64,000 nucleotides of DNA from assembly GCA_963719345.1 (NCBI GenBank), contig CAVRCA010000001.1:1426001-1490000 (forward strand), in the 5' to 3' direction. Made by a program: the position numbers and the translations under genes. Of the stretch, positions 32,694 through 43,049 are shown piece by piece. The DNA is from CAVRCA01 sp963719345. Lineage in GTDB: Bacteria; Pseudomonadota; Alphaproteobacteria; Acetobacterales; Acetobacteraceae. The notes beneath the pieces are model-generated. The model was not told the DNA's origin. It saw only the letters and a list, made by a program, of their open reading frames with translations, and ran no database searches. How positions within the stretch are numbered: position 1 is the stretch's first letter; each line of letters begins with the position of its first letter.

Positions 32694-34533
32694 ATGCGCG
32701 CTTTGGTTGCCGAGGACATGGAGCGCTGCCGCCTCCGGCGAGGATTTCTGGCCCTGCTTGGCTGGGCTGGTGTGCTGCTCCTGTGGTCCGCCTGCCTGTC
32801 GGCCCTTGCCATACTTGCGCGGCTGCGCGACTGGCCCGTTTCGGAAACGGCGTCCAAGCTGACGGTGGGCACTTCCGCCGCGGTGCTGACCGCCGCATGT
32901 GCGCCGGCGATGCTGCGGCGCGGCTCCCGGAGCGCCAGAATCCTGACCGTCACAGTACTGGAGGGCTTGGCCGCCCGGACGCAGGCAGGCGCCCCCTGCT
33001 CGGCCCCCCTCTGGCTGGCGGCTGCGGGCTGTCTCGGCTGCGTCCTCCTCGCGGCGGTCCTGGCGCGCGTCGCATTCGACGGCTTTGCAAGCTCCGCCGA
33101 CGAATACGGGTTCCTGTTCGAGGCCGAGACGTTTCTGTGCGGGCGGCTGGCCAACCCGATCCCGATGGATCCCGAACTGGTGGGTCAGGTCTACCTCATC
33201 GCCAAGAGTGGTGAATGGGTCAGTCAGTATCTCCCCTTCTGGCCGGCTCTCCTGGCGGCGTTCGCTTGGGCGGGACTGCCGACATGGCTGGCGGCCCCGG
33301 CCTGCATGGCCGGCACTCTGGCGCTGCTCGGCTGGGCCGCTACGGCGGTGACGCAACGGCCCGGGATCGCCGCCTTGACCACTCTGGCCTGCGCCGCCTC
33401 GCCGTTCGTGCTGCTGAATGCCGCGACGCTGTTTTCCCATTGCGCCAGCGCGCTGCTCGCGATCGGCGCGGTGGCCGCGCAACTGCCGTCCACGGCGCGG
33501 GGTTCACGCTGGCGGGACGCAGCGACGGGCGCTTGCCTCGGTATGCTGCTGGTCTGCCGGATCGACAGCTTCCTTGTCGTCGGCTGCGCCGTCGCGTGCG
33601 CCTGGGCCGGGCGACCCGGCCGAGCGCCCCGGCTGGCGGCGCTGGCCCTGGGCGCCGCGCCGTTTGCGCTGGCCTTCGCCGCCTACAATCTCGCCGTGAC
33701 CGGCAACCCGCTCGTCCCGCCGACGGTCTGGGGCGGCAACCTCTCGCTCGCCGCCGGCGGTCTGCGCGGGGTGGAGCCGGACGGCGGCCCGTGGCGCGCG
33801 CTGACGCACACGGCCTGGCGGCTCGCCGACCTGGCCGACACCACGACCCTCGTGCTGCCGGTGCTCTACCTGTGGGCGCTCGCTCGCGGTCGGCGCCGGC
33901 GCTCGCTCGCGTTCTACGACGCGGTGCCGCTCGCGGCATTCGCGCTGTTCCTGGTGTTTCCCGACTATGGCGGGTGGCAGATGGGGCCACGCTACTGGTT
34001 CGACGGCTTCGTCATCATGCACCTGACCGTGGCGCGCGAAATTGCGGCTGCGGCCGATCCGGCCCGGCTGCGCGCCGTCGCCTTGCTGGCCCTGCTGATC
34101 CCGGCGGAACTCGGCCTGCTGCCGGCCCTGGTCTTCTACCATGCCGGCATGATCGCCGAGCGTGCCGCCCCGACTTCGCCTCGCCGCCGCCCTGCCCGAC
34201 TCGCGCGCCTTCGTCCTGGTAGACGATTTTCCGAGCGGCTTCGACCGGCGGTTCAACCGGAACAACATCCACCGTGCCCAGGATTTCATGCGCAACGGCC
34301 CCGACCTCGACGGGCGGGTGATTTTCGTTCGAGCCGACGTGCCGGATGCACTCGGCCGGGCGTGTCGCCTGATGCCGGGCGTCGCCGGCTACCGCTTCTC
34401 GCTCGGCCCCGCCGATCCCGGGGGAAACTCGACCCGGTGCGCTGCCCGGACTGATTATGTTGTCGCCGACTCGGCACAGCCCCTTCCGCTCGCTCGCGCG
34501 GCTTGGCACATCATCGGACCATGCTGCATCTGA
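32694..34533 (+). CDS. Polytopic membrane protein, glycosyltransferase-like, with apparent frameshift
   Basis: Repaired length is about 612 residues from the ATG at 32694 (an ATG at 32718 after GAGG is an alternative). There are about ten hydrophobic segments; an early extracytoplasmic loop has 'SSADEYGFLFEAETF' and a later one 'FPDYGGWQMGPRYWFDG'. This layout recalls GT-C/ArnT-like lipid-linked sugar transferases, but no firm family is recognised. A soluble C-terminal part ('DSRAFVLVDDFPSGFDRRF') is in another frame; dropping one base from CCCC at 34168-34171 joins it. It overlaps the start of the DUF1489 gene by 13 bp. Confidence 0.65.
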
Positions 34534-34943
34534 CCAAGCTCGCGGTCGGCGCCCGGGATGTCGGGCAACTCCAGGCTTTCCAGGCCGAGCGGGCGGAGAC
34601 CCACCCGCCGCTCCGCCATCGCACCCGCAACTTTCCCCGGCGCGCGCCGGATGTGGTGGCCGGCGGTTCGATGTATTGGGTGGTCAATGGGGCCATGCTG
34701 GTGCGCCAGCGCATCCTCGACATCATCGACGACACCTGGGACGACGGACGGCGGTGCGCCGGGCTGCTGCTCGACCCGGCGCTCATCCTGGTTGCGGGGC
34801 GGCCGGTCAAGCCGTTCCAGGGATGGCGCTACCTGAAGCCGCAGGACGCGCCGGAGGATCTTACGCCGCGCATGGCGGGGACCGGCGAACGGAGCCTGCC
34901 GCCGGAATTGCAGCGCGAGTTGCGCGCCCTCTGCCTGCTGTGA
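34521..34943 (+). CDS. DUF1489 family protein
   Basis: The ATG at 34521 gives 140 residues beginning 'MLHLTKLAVGARDVGQLQAF', the usual N-terminus of the alphaproteobacterial DUF1489 family; 'GGSMYWVVNGAMLVRQRILD' and 'WRYLKPQDAPEDL' also match. It is a small cytosolic protein with no known function. It overlaps the end of the upstream membrane-protein gene and is convergent with the hyf-like cluster, so it is unlikely to be part of it. Confidence 0.88.
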   Translation: MLHLTKLAVGARDVGQLQAFQAERAETHPPLRHRTRNFPRRAPDVVAGGSMYWVVNGAMLVRQRILDIIDDTWDDGRRCAGLLLDPALILVAGRPVKPFQGWRYLKPQDAPEDLTPRMAGTGERSLPPELQRELRALCLL

Positions 34944-34961
34944 GTTGCAAGGCTGCGAACC

Positions 34962-35501
34962 TCAAGACGGATCGCTCGCGTTCGCCTCCAGCAGCGCGCG
35001 CAAGCCGCTCAGCAGCTCGGCCGGTGCCGGCGGGCAGCCGCTGATCACGAGATCCACCGGCACCGCCGCCCCGGCACCGCCGAGCACGGCATAGCTGCCC
35101 TTGAACACGCCGCCGTCCATCGCGCAGTCGCCGACGGCGACGACCCATTTCGGATCGGGCGTGGCCTCGAACGTCCGTTCGAGTGCCTCGCGCATGTTGC
35201 GGGTCAGCGGGCCGGTTACCAGGAGCACGTCGGCGTGGCGTGGGCTGGCGACGAAGCGCAGCCCGAAGCGCTCCAGGTCGTAGACGATGTTGCCCAGCGC
35301 CTGCAGTTCCAGCTCGCACCCGTTGCAGCTGCCGGCGTCCACATGGCGGATGGACAGGCTGCGTCCGAGGCGTGCCTGCGAGGCCGCCTCCAGCTCGGCC
35401 GCCAGCGCCTGCAAGGTCTCTTCCGGCACGACCGGCGCCCGCTCGGTGGCCGAGCCGTGCCGTAGGCCGCGGGCGATGCGTCGCCAAACCATCAGAGCCA
35501 C
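34962..35501 (-). CDS. Hyf-like [4Fe-4S] small subunit (NuoB/HyfI family)
   Basis: The 179-residue last gene of the complex. All four cysteines for the N2-type [4Fe-4S] cluster are present: 'GSCNGCELE', 'VGDCAMDGG' and 'ISGCPPAP'. NuoB/HycG/HyfI subunits carry the terminal iron-sulphur cluster next to the large subunit. It starts 5 bp after the large-subunit stop. Retention of its cluster ligands, while the large subunit lacks NiFe ligands, shows that the complex probably still moves electrons. Confidence 0.92.
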   Translation of the reverse strand: MALMVWRRIARGLRHGSATERAPVVPEETLQALAAELEAASQARLGRSLSIRHVDAGSCNGCELELQALGNIVYDLERFGLRFVASPRHADVLLVTGPLTRNMREALERTFEATPDPKWVVAVGDCAMDGGVFKGSYAVLGGAGAAVPVDLVISGCPPAPAELLSGLRALLEANASDPS

Positions 35502-35505
35502 ACCC

Positions 35506-37017
35506 TCAGAGATCGACCCCCGAATAGGACGCGTTGAACGATTTGTTGGAGAGCGGGAAGTCGGCGACGATGTCGCGCTGCGCCGCTTCCTCCAGCAACG
35601 GCCAATGCGCCCAGCTCGGATCGCGCGGGAAGGCGCTGGCGATCATGCCGTTATCGAGCCGCAGCCAATGCCAGATGTCGCCCCGGAATCCCTCGGCGAC
35701 CCCGATCCCCTCGCCGCTGCCGGGCGGCAGGGTGGCCGCCACACCGCCGTCCGGCAGCGAACCGCACAGGGCGCGCAGCAGCCGGATGCTCTCACGGATC
35801 TCGGCCAGTCGAATATGCACGCGGGCGTTGACGTCGCCTTCGACCAGCACCGGGATCGCGAGGTCGAGTTCCGTGTAGGGCGGATAGCCCGGCCAGCGCC
35901 GTGCGTCGAAGTCGCGGCCCGAGGCGCGCCCGACGAACCCGCCGGCGGCGAAGGCGGCCGCCATCGGCGGCGTGACCACGCCCGTCCCGATCACGCGGTC
36001 GGCGAGGCTGGCGGTGTCGGCGTAGACGCGCGCCAAGTGGGGCAACTCGGCCTCGAGGGCGGAGAGGCAGCGCAGCACCGCCTCGGGCCCGCCCGGCACG
36101 ATGTCGGCGGCCACACCGCCCGGGACGGCGCAATCCATCATCAGGCGATGGCCGAACGCGATGGCGCTGGCGCGCAGGACCGCCTCCCGATGATAGCCGA
36201 AGCGGGCGAACGCGAAGGCGAAGCTCGCGTCGTTGCAGATCGCGCCGACGTCGCCGAGATGGTTGGCGACCCGCTCCAGCTCCGCCATCACGGCGCGCAG
36301 CGCTTGCGCGCGTGGCGGCACTTCGGTCTGCAGGGCGGCCTCGGCGGCGCGAGCGAAGGCGATCGAGTGCGCGACGGTCGAAGTCTCCTGACAGCCGGGC
36401 GGCGAACCGCGCCGCCGCTCGCGGGGACTTGCCGCGCAGCAGGGCGAGCGTGCCCTTGTGCGCATACCCGAGCCGCGCCTCGAGGCGGACGATGGCCTCG
36501 CCCTGGGCGGTGAAGCGGAAATGGCCCGGCTCGATGATCCCGGCGTGGACCGGTCCGACCGCGACCTGATGCAGATCCTCGCCCTCGGCCGGCAGGAACT
36601 CCGGCGGCTCCGGCGCGCCGCCGGTCGGCTGCGGGCGCAGGGCCATTGGGTGCGCTTGGCCCCATTGGCCGTGGTCCAGCCAGGGCCGCGGGTCGCGTCC
36701 CCCGACGCCGCATGGCCCCAGAGATCGCCGACCATGCGCTCGAACCAAGCTACGCCCGGCCGATGCGGCGACAGCGCCGGGTAGACGCCGTCCACCACCT
36801 CCGTCGTCACTGGCAGAACCGCCCCGGCCTGCTCGTCAAGCAGCAGCGCGTGGGCGCTCGCGGTCTCGGCCCACAGGGCCAGCACGGCGAGCGTGGGCTC
36901 GGCCGCGAGCGCCTGCGCCATCGCCGCCCAGGTGTCGCGATCGAGCACGTGCCGCGGCCACGGTCGACAGGGTGCGATCCGGCTTGCCCGGATCAGGTCG
37001 CTCGCCGGCCCGCTCAT
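35506..37017 (-). CDS. Hyf-like large subunit (NuoCD/HyfG family) lacking NiFe cysteines, two apparent frameshifts
   Basis: The ATG at 37017 overlaps the stop of the upstream subunit. Repaired length is about 503 residues: NuoC-like domain (about 1-110), then the NuoD/HycE-like domain. Where hydrogenases have 'RVCGICGFAHS', this protein has 'RLSGDSTVAHS'; at the C-terminus, in place of DPCxxC, it has 'ADFPLSNKSFNASYSG'. Neither NiFe-binding cysteine pair exists, so it is not a hydrogenase. Breaks: a missing base in CCCCC at 36699-36703 and an extra base in AA at 36381-36382. Repaired sequence around both is family-like ('RDPRPWLDHGQWG'). Confidence 0.88.
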   Translation of the reverse strand: MSGPASDLIRASRIAPCRPWPRHVLDRDTWAAMAQALAAEPTLAVLALWAETASAHALLLDEQAGAVLPVTTEVVDGVYPALSPHRPGVAWFERMVGDLWGHAASGDATRGPGWTTANGAKRTQWPCARSRPAARRSRRSSCRPRARICIRSRSDRSTPGSSSRAISASPPRARPSSASRRGSGMRTRARSPCCAASPRERRRGSPPGCQETSTVAHSIAFARAAEAALQTEVPPRAQALRAVMAELERVANHLGDVGAICNDASFAFAFARFGYHREAVLRASAIAFGHRLMMDCAVPGGVAADIVPGGPEAVLRCLSALEAELPHLARVYADTASLADRVIGTGVVTPPMAAAFAAGGFVGRASGRDFDARRWPGYPPYTELDLAIPVLVEGDVNARVHIRLAEIRESIRLLRALCGSLPDGGVAATLPPGSGEGIGVAEGFRGDIWHWLRLDNGMIASAFPRDPSWAHWPLLEEAAQRDIVADFPLSNKSFNASYSGVDL

Positions 37018-38472
37018 GGGGCGGCGCTGGCGATCGCGGTCATCCAGCCCGCGACCGGTCCCGGCATCGCCAGGCCGAACACAATGACGAGGGCGAGTTG
37101 GAGCCAGACCGGCACCAGCGCCAGCGTGGACGGACCCGGACCGCGATCCGGGGTCGGCGCCCCGAAGCACAGCGATTGCAGCCGCACCACCAGCGCCCAG
37201 CCGCCGACGACGAGGCCGATGCCGAGCGGGACCGACAGGGGCCGGCAATCGCTGGACGGTCGCCGCCACGATCAGGAACTCGCTGGTGAACAGCCCGAAC
37301 GGCGGCAGCGGGGCGAGCGCGACGATCCCCGCCGCAAGGGTCAAGGCCAACGGGCGATGCCCGTCGATCAGGCCGGTGATGTCGGCGAAGCGCTGGCCGC
37401 CTTTGAGCTGCGCCGCGCGGCCGACGCACTGGAAGACCGAGGCTTTCGTCAGCGTGTGCAAGGTCATGTGCAGCAGCCCGGCGAACATCGCCGCCGGGCC
37501 GCCCAGCCCGAAGGCGAACGCCACAGCCCCGCTCTGCTCAATGGTGGAGTAGGCAAAAAACCGCTTCACGTCGCGGCGGGGCCAGAGGCTGAATGCGGCG
37601 AGCAGGAGCGAGAACAGGCCCAGCGCCATGATCGGCGGCCCGGGCGCGATCGCCGCCGCGTTCGCCGCCATCACCCCGCGCAGCCGCACGATGACCACCA
37701 GCGCGACGTTCAGGATCGACCCGCCCAGCACGGCGGAGACCGGCGTCGGCCCCTCGGCATGGGCGTTCGGCATCCAGGCGTGCAACGGCGCGAGCGCCGC
37801 CTTGGTGCCGTAGCCCAGCAGCACGAAGACGAAGGCGACGTTCAGCACCGCGCCGTCGCACCGCGCCGCCGACGAAGAAAGGCCGCTCCAGCTCATCGCC
37901 GCCGCGCCGGCGCCGAGCGCCGGCAGCGCCGCGAGATAGAGCAGCACGGTACCGAACAGCGCCAGCGCGATGCCGACGCCGCAGACCATGAAGAACTTCC
38001 ACGACGCCTCGACCGCCTCGGCGGTGCGCGGCAATCCGACCACCAGCACCGCCGCGATCGTCGCAGCCTCGATCGCGACCCAGGTGATGCCGAGATTGTC
38101 GGACAGCAAAGCGAGCAACATGCCGCCGACGAAGCACTGGTACATGGCGTGGTAGAGCCGCAGGCGGCTGCGGTCGAGCCGCCGCGACGCAAGCTCCAGC
38201 TGGATGTAGCCGAGGCTGAACCAGGACGTCGTGCAGGCGACGAACGCGGTGAGCAAGGCGACATGCGCCGCCAGCCCGTCCACCCGCAGCAACGAGCCGG
38301 TACTGCCGACGCACCACGGCAAGGCGCAGGCGAGCAGGAAGACGAGCGTGGACGCCCCGCAATTGATCCAGCCGCCAATCCGCCAGGAGGGCACGAAGGC
38401 GATGACCCCTGCCGCCACGAACGGCACCAGCGCGACCAGGCCGGCGACTTCCAGGGCCGCGAAGGAACTCAC
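37014..38472 (-). CDS. Hyf-like proton-channel subunit (NuoL/M/N family, HyfF-like), with apparent frameshift
   Basis: Repaired length is about 485 residues with about 14 membrane segments. The channel motif is intact: 'GYGTKAALAPLHAWMPNAH' with the conserved Lys, followed by 'EGPTPVSAVLGG', and a Lys-bearing 'KRFFAYSTIEQSG'. Dropping one base from GGGG at 37238-37241 restores 'QRLPALSVPLGIGLVVGG', and the frame then ends at 37014, overlapping the large-subunit start (ATGA). The family pumps ions across the inner membrane, coupled to redox chemistry in the peripheral arm. Confidence 0.88.
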
Positions 38473-39158
38473 CCGGAGACCTCACCCACGCGGTCGAGGT
38501 GTCGCACGTCGAGACTCTCGAAGCGCTCGCGGATGCGAAAGAAGAACACGCCGAAGACGATGAACGCGACCATGACCAGGAATGCGACCGACAGTTCCAC
38601 GATGAGCGGCATCCCGGCGACCCCGACGGCGGCAAGAATCAATCCATTTTCCAACGACATGAAGCCGATCACCTGGGTGAGCGCGTTGCGCCGCGTGATC
38701 ATCGTGAGCAGGCCGAGCAGGACGACGGAGAGCGCCAGCGCCAGATCCTCGCGGGTGAGCGCCTGCGCGGCCAACGTGGTCGGCAGCACGACGAGGATGG
38801 ACAGCGCGACCAGCAGAACTCCGATCACCATGCTCGGAAAGATGCCGAGCGCGGTGTCGATCGAGCGGTGGATGTCGAGGCGACGCACGATCCGGTGCAG
38901 CGCGACCGGGATCACGACGCCCTTGGCCGCGGCCGTGATCGCCGCGGTGACGTAGAGATGCGCCGCATCCTGCACGTGACCCTGCCACGCAGCGGCAGCC
39001 GCGAGCACCCAGGCTTGCGCGGCGTAGGTGTTGACCACCGCGCTGACCCGCCGCTGGTACAGCAGCACGAACGAGAGCACGAGCATCGCGCCGCCGAGCA
39101 TGTGGGCCGCGTCGTAGGCGAACGCCCCGTAGCCGAGCTGGGGCGGCATCGTCGCCAT
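38469..39158 (-). CDS. Hyf-like membrane subunit E (HyfE, NuoK-like)
   Basis: The ATG at 39158 is chosen because it overlaps the previous stop (TGATG) and removes a non-hydrophobic extension; 229 residues. About seven membrane segments are visible. 'GFMSLENGLILAAVG' carries the membrane Glu conserved in NuoK-like subunits. The C-terminus 'RIRERFESLDVRHLDRVGEV' is typical of HyfE. Its stop overlaps the hyfF-like start by four bases. Confidence 0.87.
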   Translation of the reverse strand: MATMPPQLGYGAFAYDAAHMLGGAMLVLSFVLLYQRRVSAVVNTYAAQAWVLAAAAAWQGHVQDAAHLYVTAAITAAAKGVVIPVALHRIVRRLDIHRSIDTALGIFPSMVIGVLLVALSILVVLPTTLAAQALTREDLALALSVVLLGLLTMITRRNALTQVIGFMSLENGLILAAVGVAGMPLIVELSVAFLVMVAFIVFGVFFFRIRERFESLDVRHLDRVGEVSG

Positions 39159-40117
39159 CAGGCAAAGCCCTGGCTGACGAACAGCAGCACCGCCGCCAGC
39201 AGCCCGAGCAGCAGCGCGACGCCGAGGAACTCCGGCACGCGAAACACCCGCATTTTCGCGGTCGCCGTCTCGAACAGCGCCAATGCGCCGGCCAGTGCGG
39301 CAATCTTGAGGAGCCAGCAGCCGAGTCCGACCAGCCACGCCAGCGGCCCGGCGGCGGCGTCCGCCATGCCGAACGGCAGGAACAGCCCGGCGATCAGGGT
39401 CAGCCAGAGCAGCAGCCGTAGCGCCGCGGAAAACTCCATCAGCGCGAGGTCCCGGCCGCTGTACTCCAGCAGCAGCGCCTCATGCACCATGGTAAGCTCG
39501 AGATGCGTCGCCGGGTTGTCGACCGGCAGGCGTCCCGTCTCGGCCAGCCCGACGGCGACGGTCGCGATTGCCGCCAGCCCGAGCGAGACGCGCAGGCCCA
39601 GCGAGCCCTCGCGCAGCACGCCGACGATGTCGTCGAGGTTGGTGGTGCCGGCGAGCAGTGCGAGGGTGAAGAACACCATGAGCAGCGCGGGCTCGGCGAA
39701 CACCGCGAAGGTCATCTCCCGGCTGGCGCCGATGCCGCCGAACGCCGTCCCGGTGTCCATGGCGGCCAAGGCGAGCACGCACCGCACGAGCGTCAGCAGG
39801 CCGGCGATCACCAGCAGATCGGCGAGCGGCGCGGTGGTCATGCCACGCGCGAACGACGGCACGAGAAGCACCGCCGTCGCGGTCGCCGCCAGCGTCACGA
39901 TCGGCGCCATCATGAACAGGACCGACGCCTCCTCGGCCACCACCCGCTGCTTGCGCGCGAGCCGGCGCAGGTCGCGCCAAGGCTGCAACGGGAGGGCTCC
40001 TCGGCGCCGAAGCAGCCGCGCCTTCAGCCAACGGATCAGCCCGACGAGCAGCGGGGCGGCGGCCAGCATCAGCGCGCCGTGCAGCACCTGAGCCAGCAGG
40101 CCGAGCACGATGGTCAC
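39158..40117 (-). CDS. Hyf-like membrane subunit (NuoH/HyfC/HycD family)
   Basis: A 319-residue, eight-segment membrane protein. The conserved acidic loop facing the peripheral arm is present: 'GLAETGRLPVDNPATHLEL' and 'TMVHEALLLEYSG'. In complex I this subunit (NuoH) connects the redox arm to the proton-pumping arm. Start and stop overlap both neighbours, so translation of the operon is tightly coupled. It is intact in one frame. Confidence 0.92.
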   Translation of the reverse strand: MTIVLGLLAQVLHGALMLAAAPLLVGLIRWLKARLLRRRGALPLQPWRDLRRLARKQRVVAEEASVLFMMAPIVTLAATATAVLLVPSFARGMTTAPLADLLVIAGLLTLVRCVLALAAMDTGTAFGGIGASREMTFAVFAEPALLMVFFTLALLAGTTNLDDIVGVLREGSLGLRVSLGLAAIATVAVGLAETGRLPVDNPATHLELTMVHEALLLEYSGRDLALMEFSAALRLLLWLTLIAGLFLPFGMADAAAGPLAWLVGLGCWLLKIAALAGALALFETATAKMRVFRVPEFLGVALLLGLLAAVLLFVSQGFA

Positions 40118-42139
40118 ACTGCCTCCAACAGCGCCACCAGCACGAGGAAGAGAACCAGAGCGGCGAACATGACCGACAGGATGCGGCGGATCGTCAAAAA
40201 CTGCATCTGGCCGGCGCGCTGGGAAATCACCTCGCGCAGCCGCCGCAGCGGCGTGAACAGGACGATGTCGGCCGGGTCGATCAGCCCCGTGATGGCCTGC
40301 GCGGGTCCGGCGTCTCCAGGCGATGGCGTCGCGACGGTCTCGCGGGCGCCCAACAGCGTCGCGCCGATGGTGCGGATCAATGGTTGCGCGAACGAGGCGC
40401 CGCCATACTGGGTAGCCGGATCACCGAACGGGAGCCAGGCGGGCGCTGCCGCGAAGCCGCAGCCCCAAGCCGGCCCGCGGCGATAGCTCGACACGCCCCA
40501 CCGCCGCGAAGCCCACACGGTTGCGACCCAGGCGAGCGCGAGCAGTGCCGCCACCGCCGGCGCCGCATAACCCGGCGTCCCGGAGGTGGGAGCAACCGCA
40601 CCCCAACCCGCGCGGTCCGCCATGCCCGCCCCTGTCATTTGCGACAGTGCGGGTCCGATAAGGCGCAACACCGGGCCGGGCAGCAGGCCGAGCAGTCCCG
40701 CCAGCCCGGCGAGGCCGAGCAAGACCCAGCATGTCGGCCTCGGGGCGTCCTCCGCCGCGGCGGCCCGCGGCGTGCGCGGCCGCCCGAGCAGGGCGACGCC
40801 AGCCAGCCGCACCGCTGCCGCCGCTGCCAGCGCCGCGGCCAGCGCCATCAGCGCCGCGACCACCGCGACGACGGTCTGCACCCCGATGCCCGCCGAGGCG
40901 GGGCCCGGCGAGCACCGACTGGAACAACAGCCACTCGCTGGCGAAGCCCGGCCCGGGCGGCAGGCCGGCCAGCCCGGCGCAGCCGACGAGCGTGCAGCCC
41001 ACGACGATCGGCATCCGGTGGATCAGCCCGCCGAGCCGGGCCAGGACGCGGCTCCCGGCGCCGTGCCGGACCGCGCCGGCACAGAGGAACAGCAGGGTCT
41101 TGAACACGCCATGATTGAGCGTGTGCAGCAGCGCCGCGCCGAGGGCGAGCGACGCCAGGGCCGGCAGGTCGACCGCGCGCGCCATCAGCGCCAGGCCGAA
41201 GCCGATCGCGATGAAGCCGACATTCTCGATCGTGCTGGCGGCGAGCACGGTTTTCAGGTCCGCCTCGGTGTTGGCGCGCAATCCGCCAAGCACGGCGGAC
41301 GCGGCCCCCATGACCAGCAACGGCAGTCCCCACCACCCCGGCTGCGCCGGCCCGCAGAGGTCGAACAGCACGCGGACGAGCACGTAGAGCGCGACCTTGG
41401 TCATGGCGCCCGACATCAGCGCCGAAGCGTGGCTCGGCGCGGCGGGATGGGCGATCGGCAGCCAGAGGTGCATCGGTGCGAGCCCTGCCTTGGACCCGGC
41501 GCCGAGCAGCACCAGCGCCAGCACCGCGACCGCCCGCCAGCCGTCCGGTGGCATGGCGCGGATCGCCGCAAAGCGGAGATCGAGGCCGGCGGGCGCGAGC
41601 AGCGTCACCGCCGGGATCAGGCACGCCGCCCCGAACAGGGCCATGCCGAGGTAGAACTGCGCCGCATCGCGCGACGGCGCCGCCTCGTGGCCGCCCAGCA
41701 CCAACGCCCAGGAAGCGAGCGACATCAGCTCGAAGCCGAACACCAGGGTAAATCCATCGGCGGCCAGCAGGGTGAGCGCCATCGCCGCAATGAACGGCGG
41801 GAAGAACGGCAGCGCCCGGCGGTCATCCACATCTTGCGGCGTCAGGGCGTAGACGGAGCACGCCCCACCGGTCACGAACAGCAGCAGCAGGAACACGGCG
41901 GAGAGCGCGTCCAGACCGAGCGCGACGGACATCCCCGGCGGGCCGAGCGGGACGCTGAACCCGGCCTCCGGCACACCCGCCAGCAATGCGACGAAGGCGA
42001 CGAGCGCGCCGAGGCCGCACAGCCCGGCGCTGCCGGCCATCCATCGGCCGGCGTGCTGCGGCACAACTGCCCCGACGAGCCCGAGCCCGAACAGCCCGAG
42101 CGTGATCCCGACGAGCACACCGGGCGCCAGCGCGGTCAC
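40114..42139 (-). CDS. Hyf-like proton-channel subunit (HyfB, NuoL/N family), with apparent frameshift
   Basis: First gene of the operon; repaired length is 674 residues with about 16 membrane segments. The antiporter-like motif is present: 'GAGSKAGLAPMHLWLPIAH' then 'AAPSHASALMSG'. 'DLKTVLAASTIENVGFIAIG' carries the second conserved Lys. The halves differ by one base; dropping a base from GGGG at 40900-40903 gives 'VLAGPASAGIGVQTVV'. The C-terminal extension (about residues 480-674) is typical of HyfB. It is divergent in context from aldo/keto reductase only by direction of neighbours; no promoter is evident. Confidence 0.88.
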
Positions 42140-42212
42140 AACGGAGGCATTCGAGTCGGCGCAGGAGGGACTGTGGCCACGGGCGAAAGATACGCCCGCG
42201 GGGAAACCGGGG

Positions 42213-43049
42213 CTACAGCATCCCGAGCCGTTGCGGGCGACGCGGCGGCGGGTGCGCCCGGTCGATCACGGCGAGATCCTGCTCGGTCAATACGAGGTCC
42301 GCGGCCGCCGCATTCTCCCGAACGTGCTGCGCATCGGCCGCTTTCGGAATGGAGATCACCGTCGAGTGCCGGATACTCCAGGCGACCGCGACCTGTGCCG
42401 GGGTCGCCCCATGCCGCCGTGCCACTTCGGCGAGGGCCGGAGAGCGGAGCAGCGCCCCGCCCTGCCCGACCGGCGAATAGGCCATGAGCGGTATTTTTCG
42501 CTCGGCGCACCACGGCAGCAGGTCGAACTCGATGCCGCGCGTCGCGGGGTTGTAGAGCACCTGGTCGGTGGCGCAGGCCGGCCCGTCCGCCAAGGCGACC
42601 ACCTCCTCCATGTCGGCGACGCCGAAGTTCGAGACGCCCCAAGCGCCGATCTTGCCCTGCTCGCGCAACAACTCGAACGCGATCACCGTCTCGGCGATCG
42701 GCACCGAACCCGGCCAGTGCAGCAGGTAGAGATCGATCCGGTCGGTGCCGAGCCGCTTGAGGCTGCGGGCGCAGGCGGCCGGCACTCCCGTGCGCGAGGC
42801 GTTGTGCGGATAGACCTTGCTGACGATGAACGCGCGGTCGCGCTGGCCGGCGACGGCGCGGCCGACCAGTTCCTCGGCGCGGCCGTCGGCATACATCTCG
42901 GCGGTGTCGATCAACGTCATGCCGAGATCGATGCCGAGGCGCAGCGCCGCCACTTCCTCGCCGGCGCTGCGGCGTCCCTCGCCCATGTGCCAGGTGCCCT
43001 GGCCGATCGCCGATACTTCCCGCCCATCCGGCAGCCGGACCGTTCGCAT
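42213..43049 (-). CDS. Aldo/keto reductase
   Basis: The 278-residue TIM-barrel enzyme has the catalytic tetrad: Asp in 'LIDTAEMYADG', Tyr in the same segment, Lys in 'IVSKVYPHN', and His in 'LYLLHWPG'. NADPH-binding residues appear in 'ISIPKAADAQHV'. The family reduces aldehydes and ketones with NADPH; size and 'GTWHMGE' fit the bacterial DkgA/YajO-like group. It lies 74 bp upstream of the hyf-like operon on the same strand but has no known link to it. Confidence 0.92.
   Translation of the reverse strand: MRTVRLPDGREVSAIGQGTWHMGEGRRSAGEEVAALRLGIDLGMTLIDTAEMYADGRAEELVGRAVAGQRDRAFIVSKVYPHNASRTGVPAACARSLKRLGTDRIDLYLLHWPGSVPIAETVIAFELLREQGKIGAWGVSNFGVADMEEVVALADGPACATDQVLYNPATRGIEFDLLPWCAERKIPLMAYSPVGQGGALLRSPALAEVARRHGATPAQVAVAWSIRHSTVISIPKAADAQHVRENAAAADLVLTEQDLAVIDRAHPPPRRPQRLGML

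Noticed and set aside
34962..42139. A NiFe hydrogenase-4 or formate hydrogenlyase
   Set aside because: The large subunit lacks both cysteine pairs that bind NiFe, and there are no maturation or formate dehydrogenase genes in the window.
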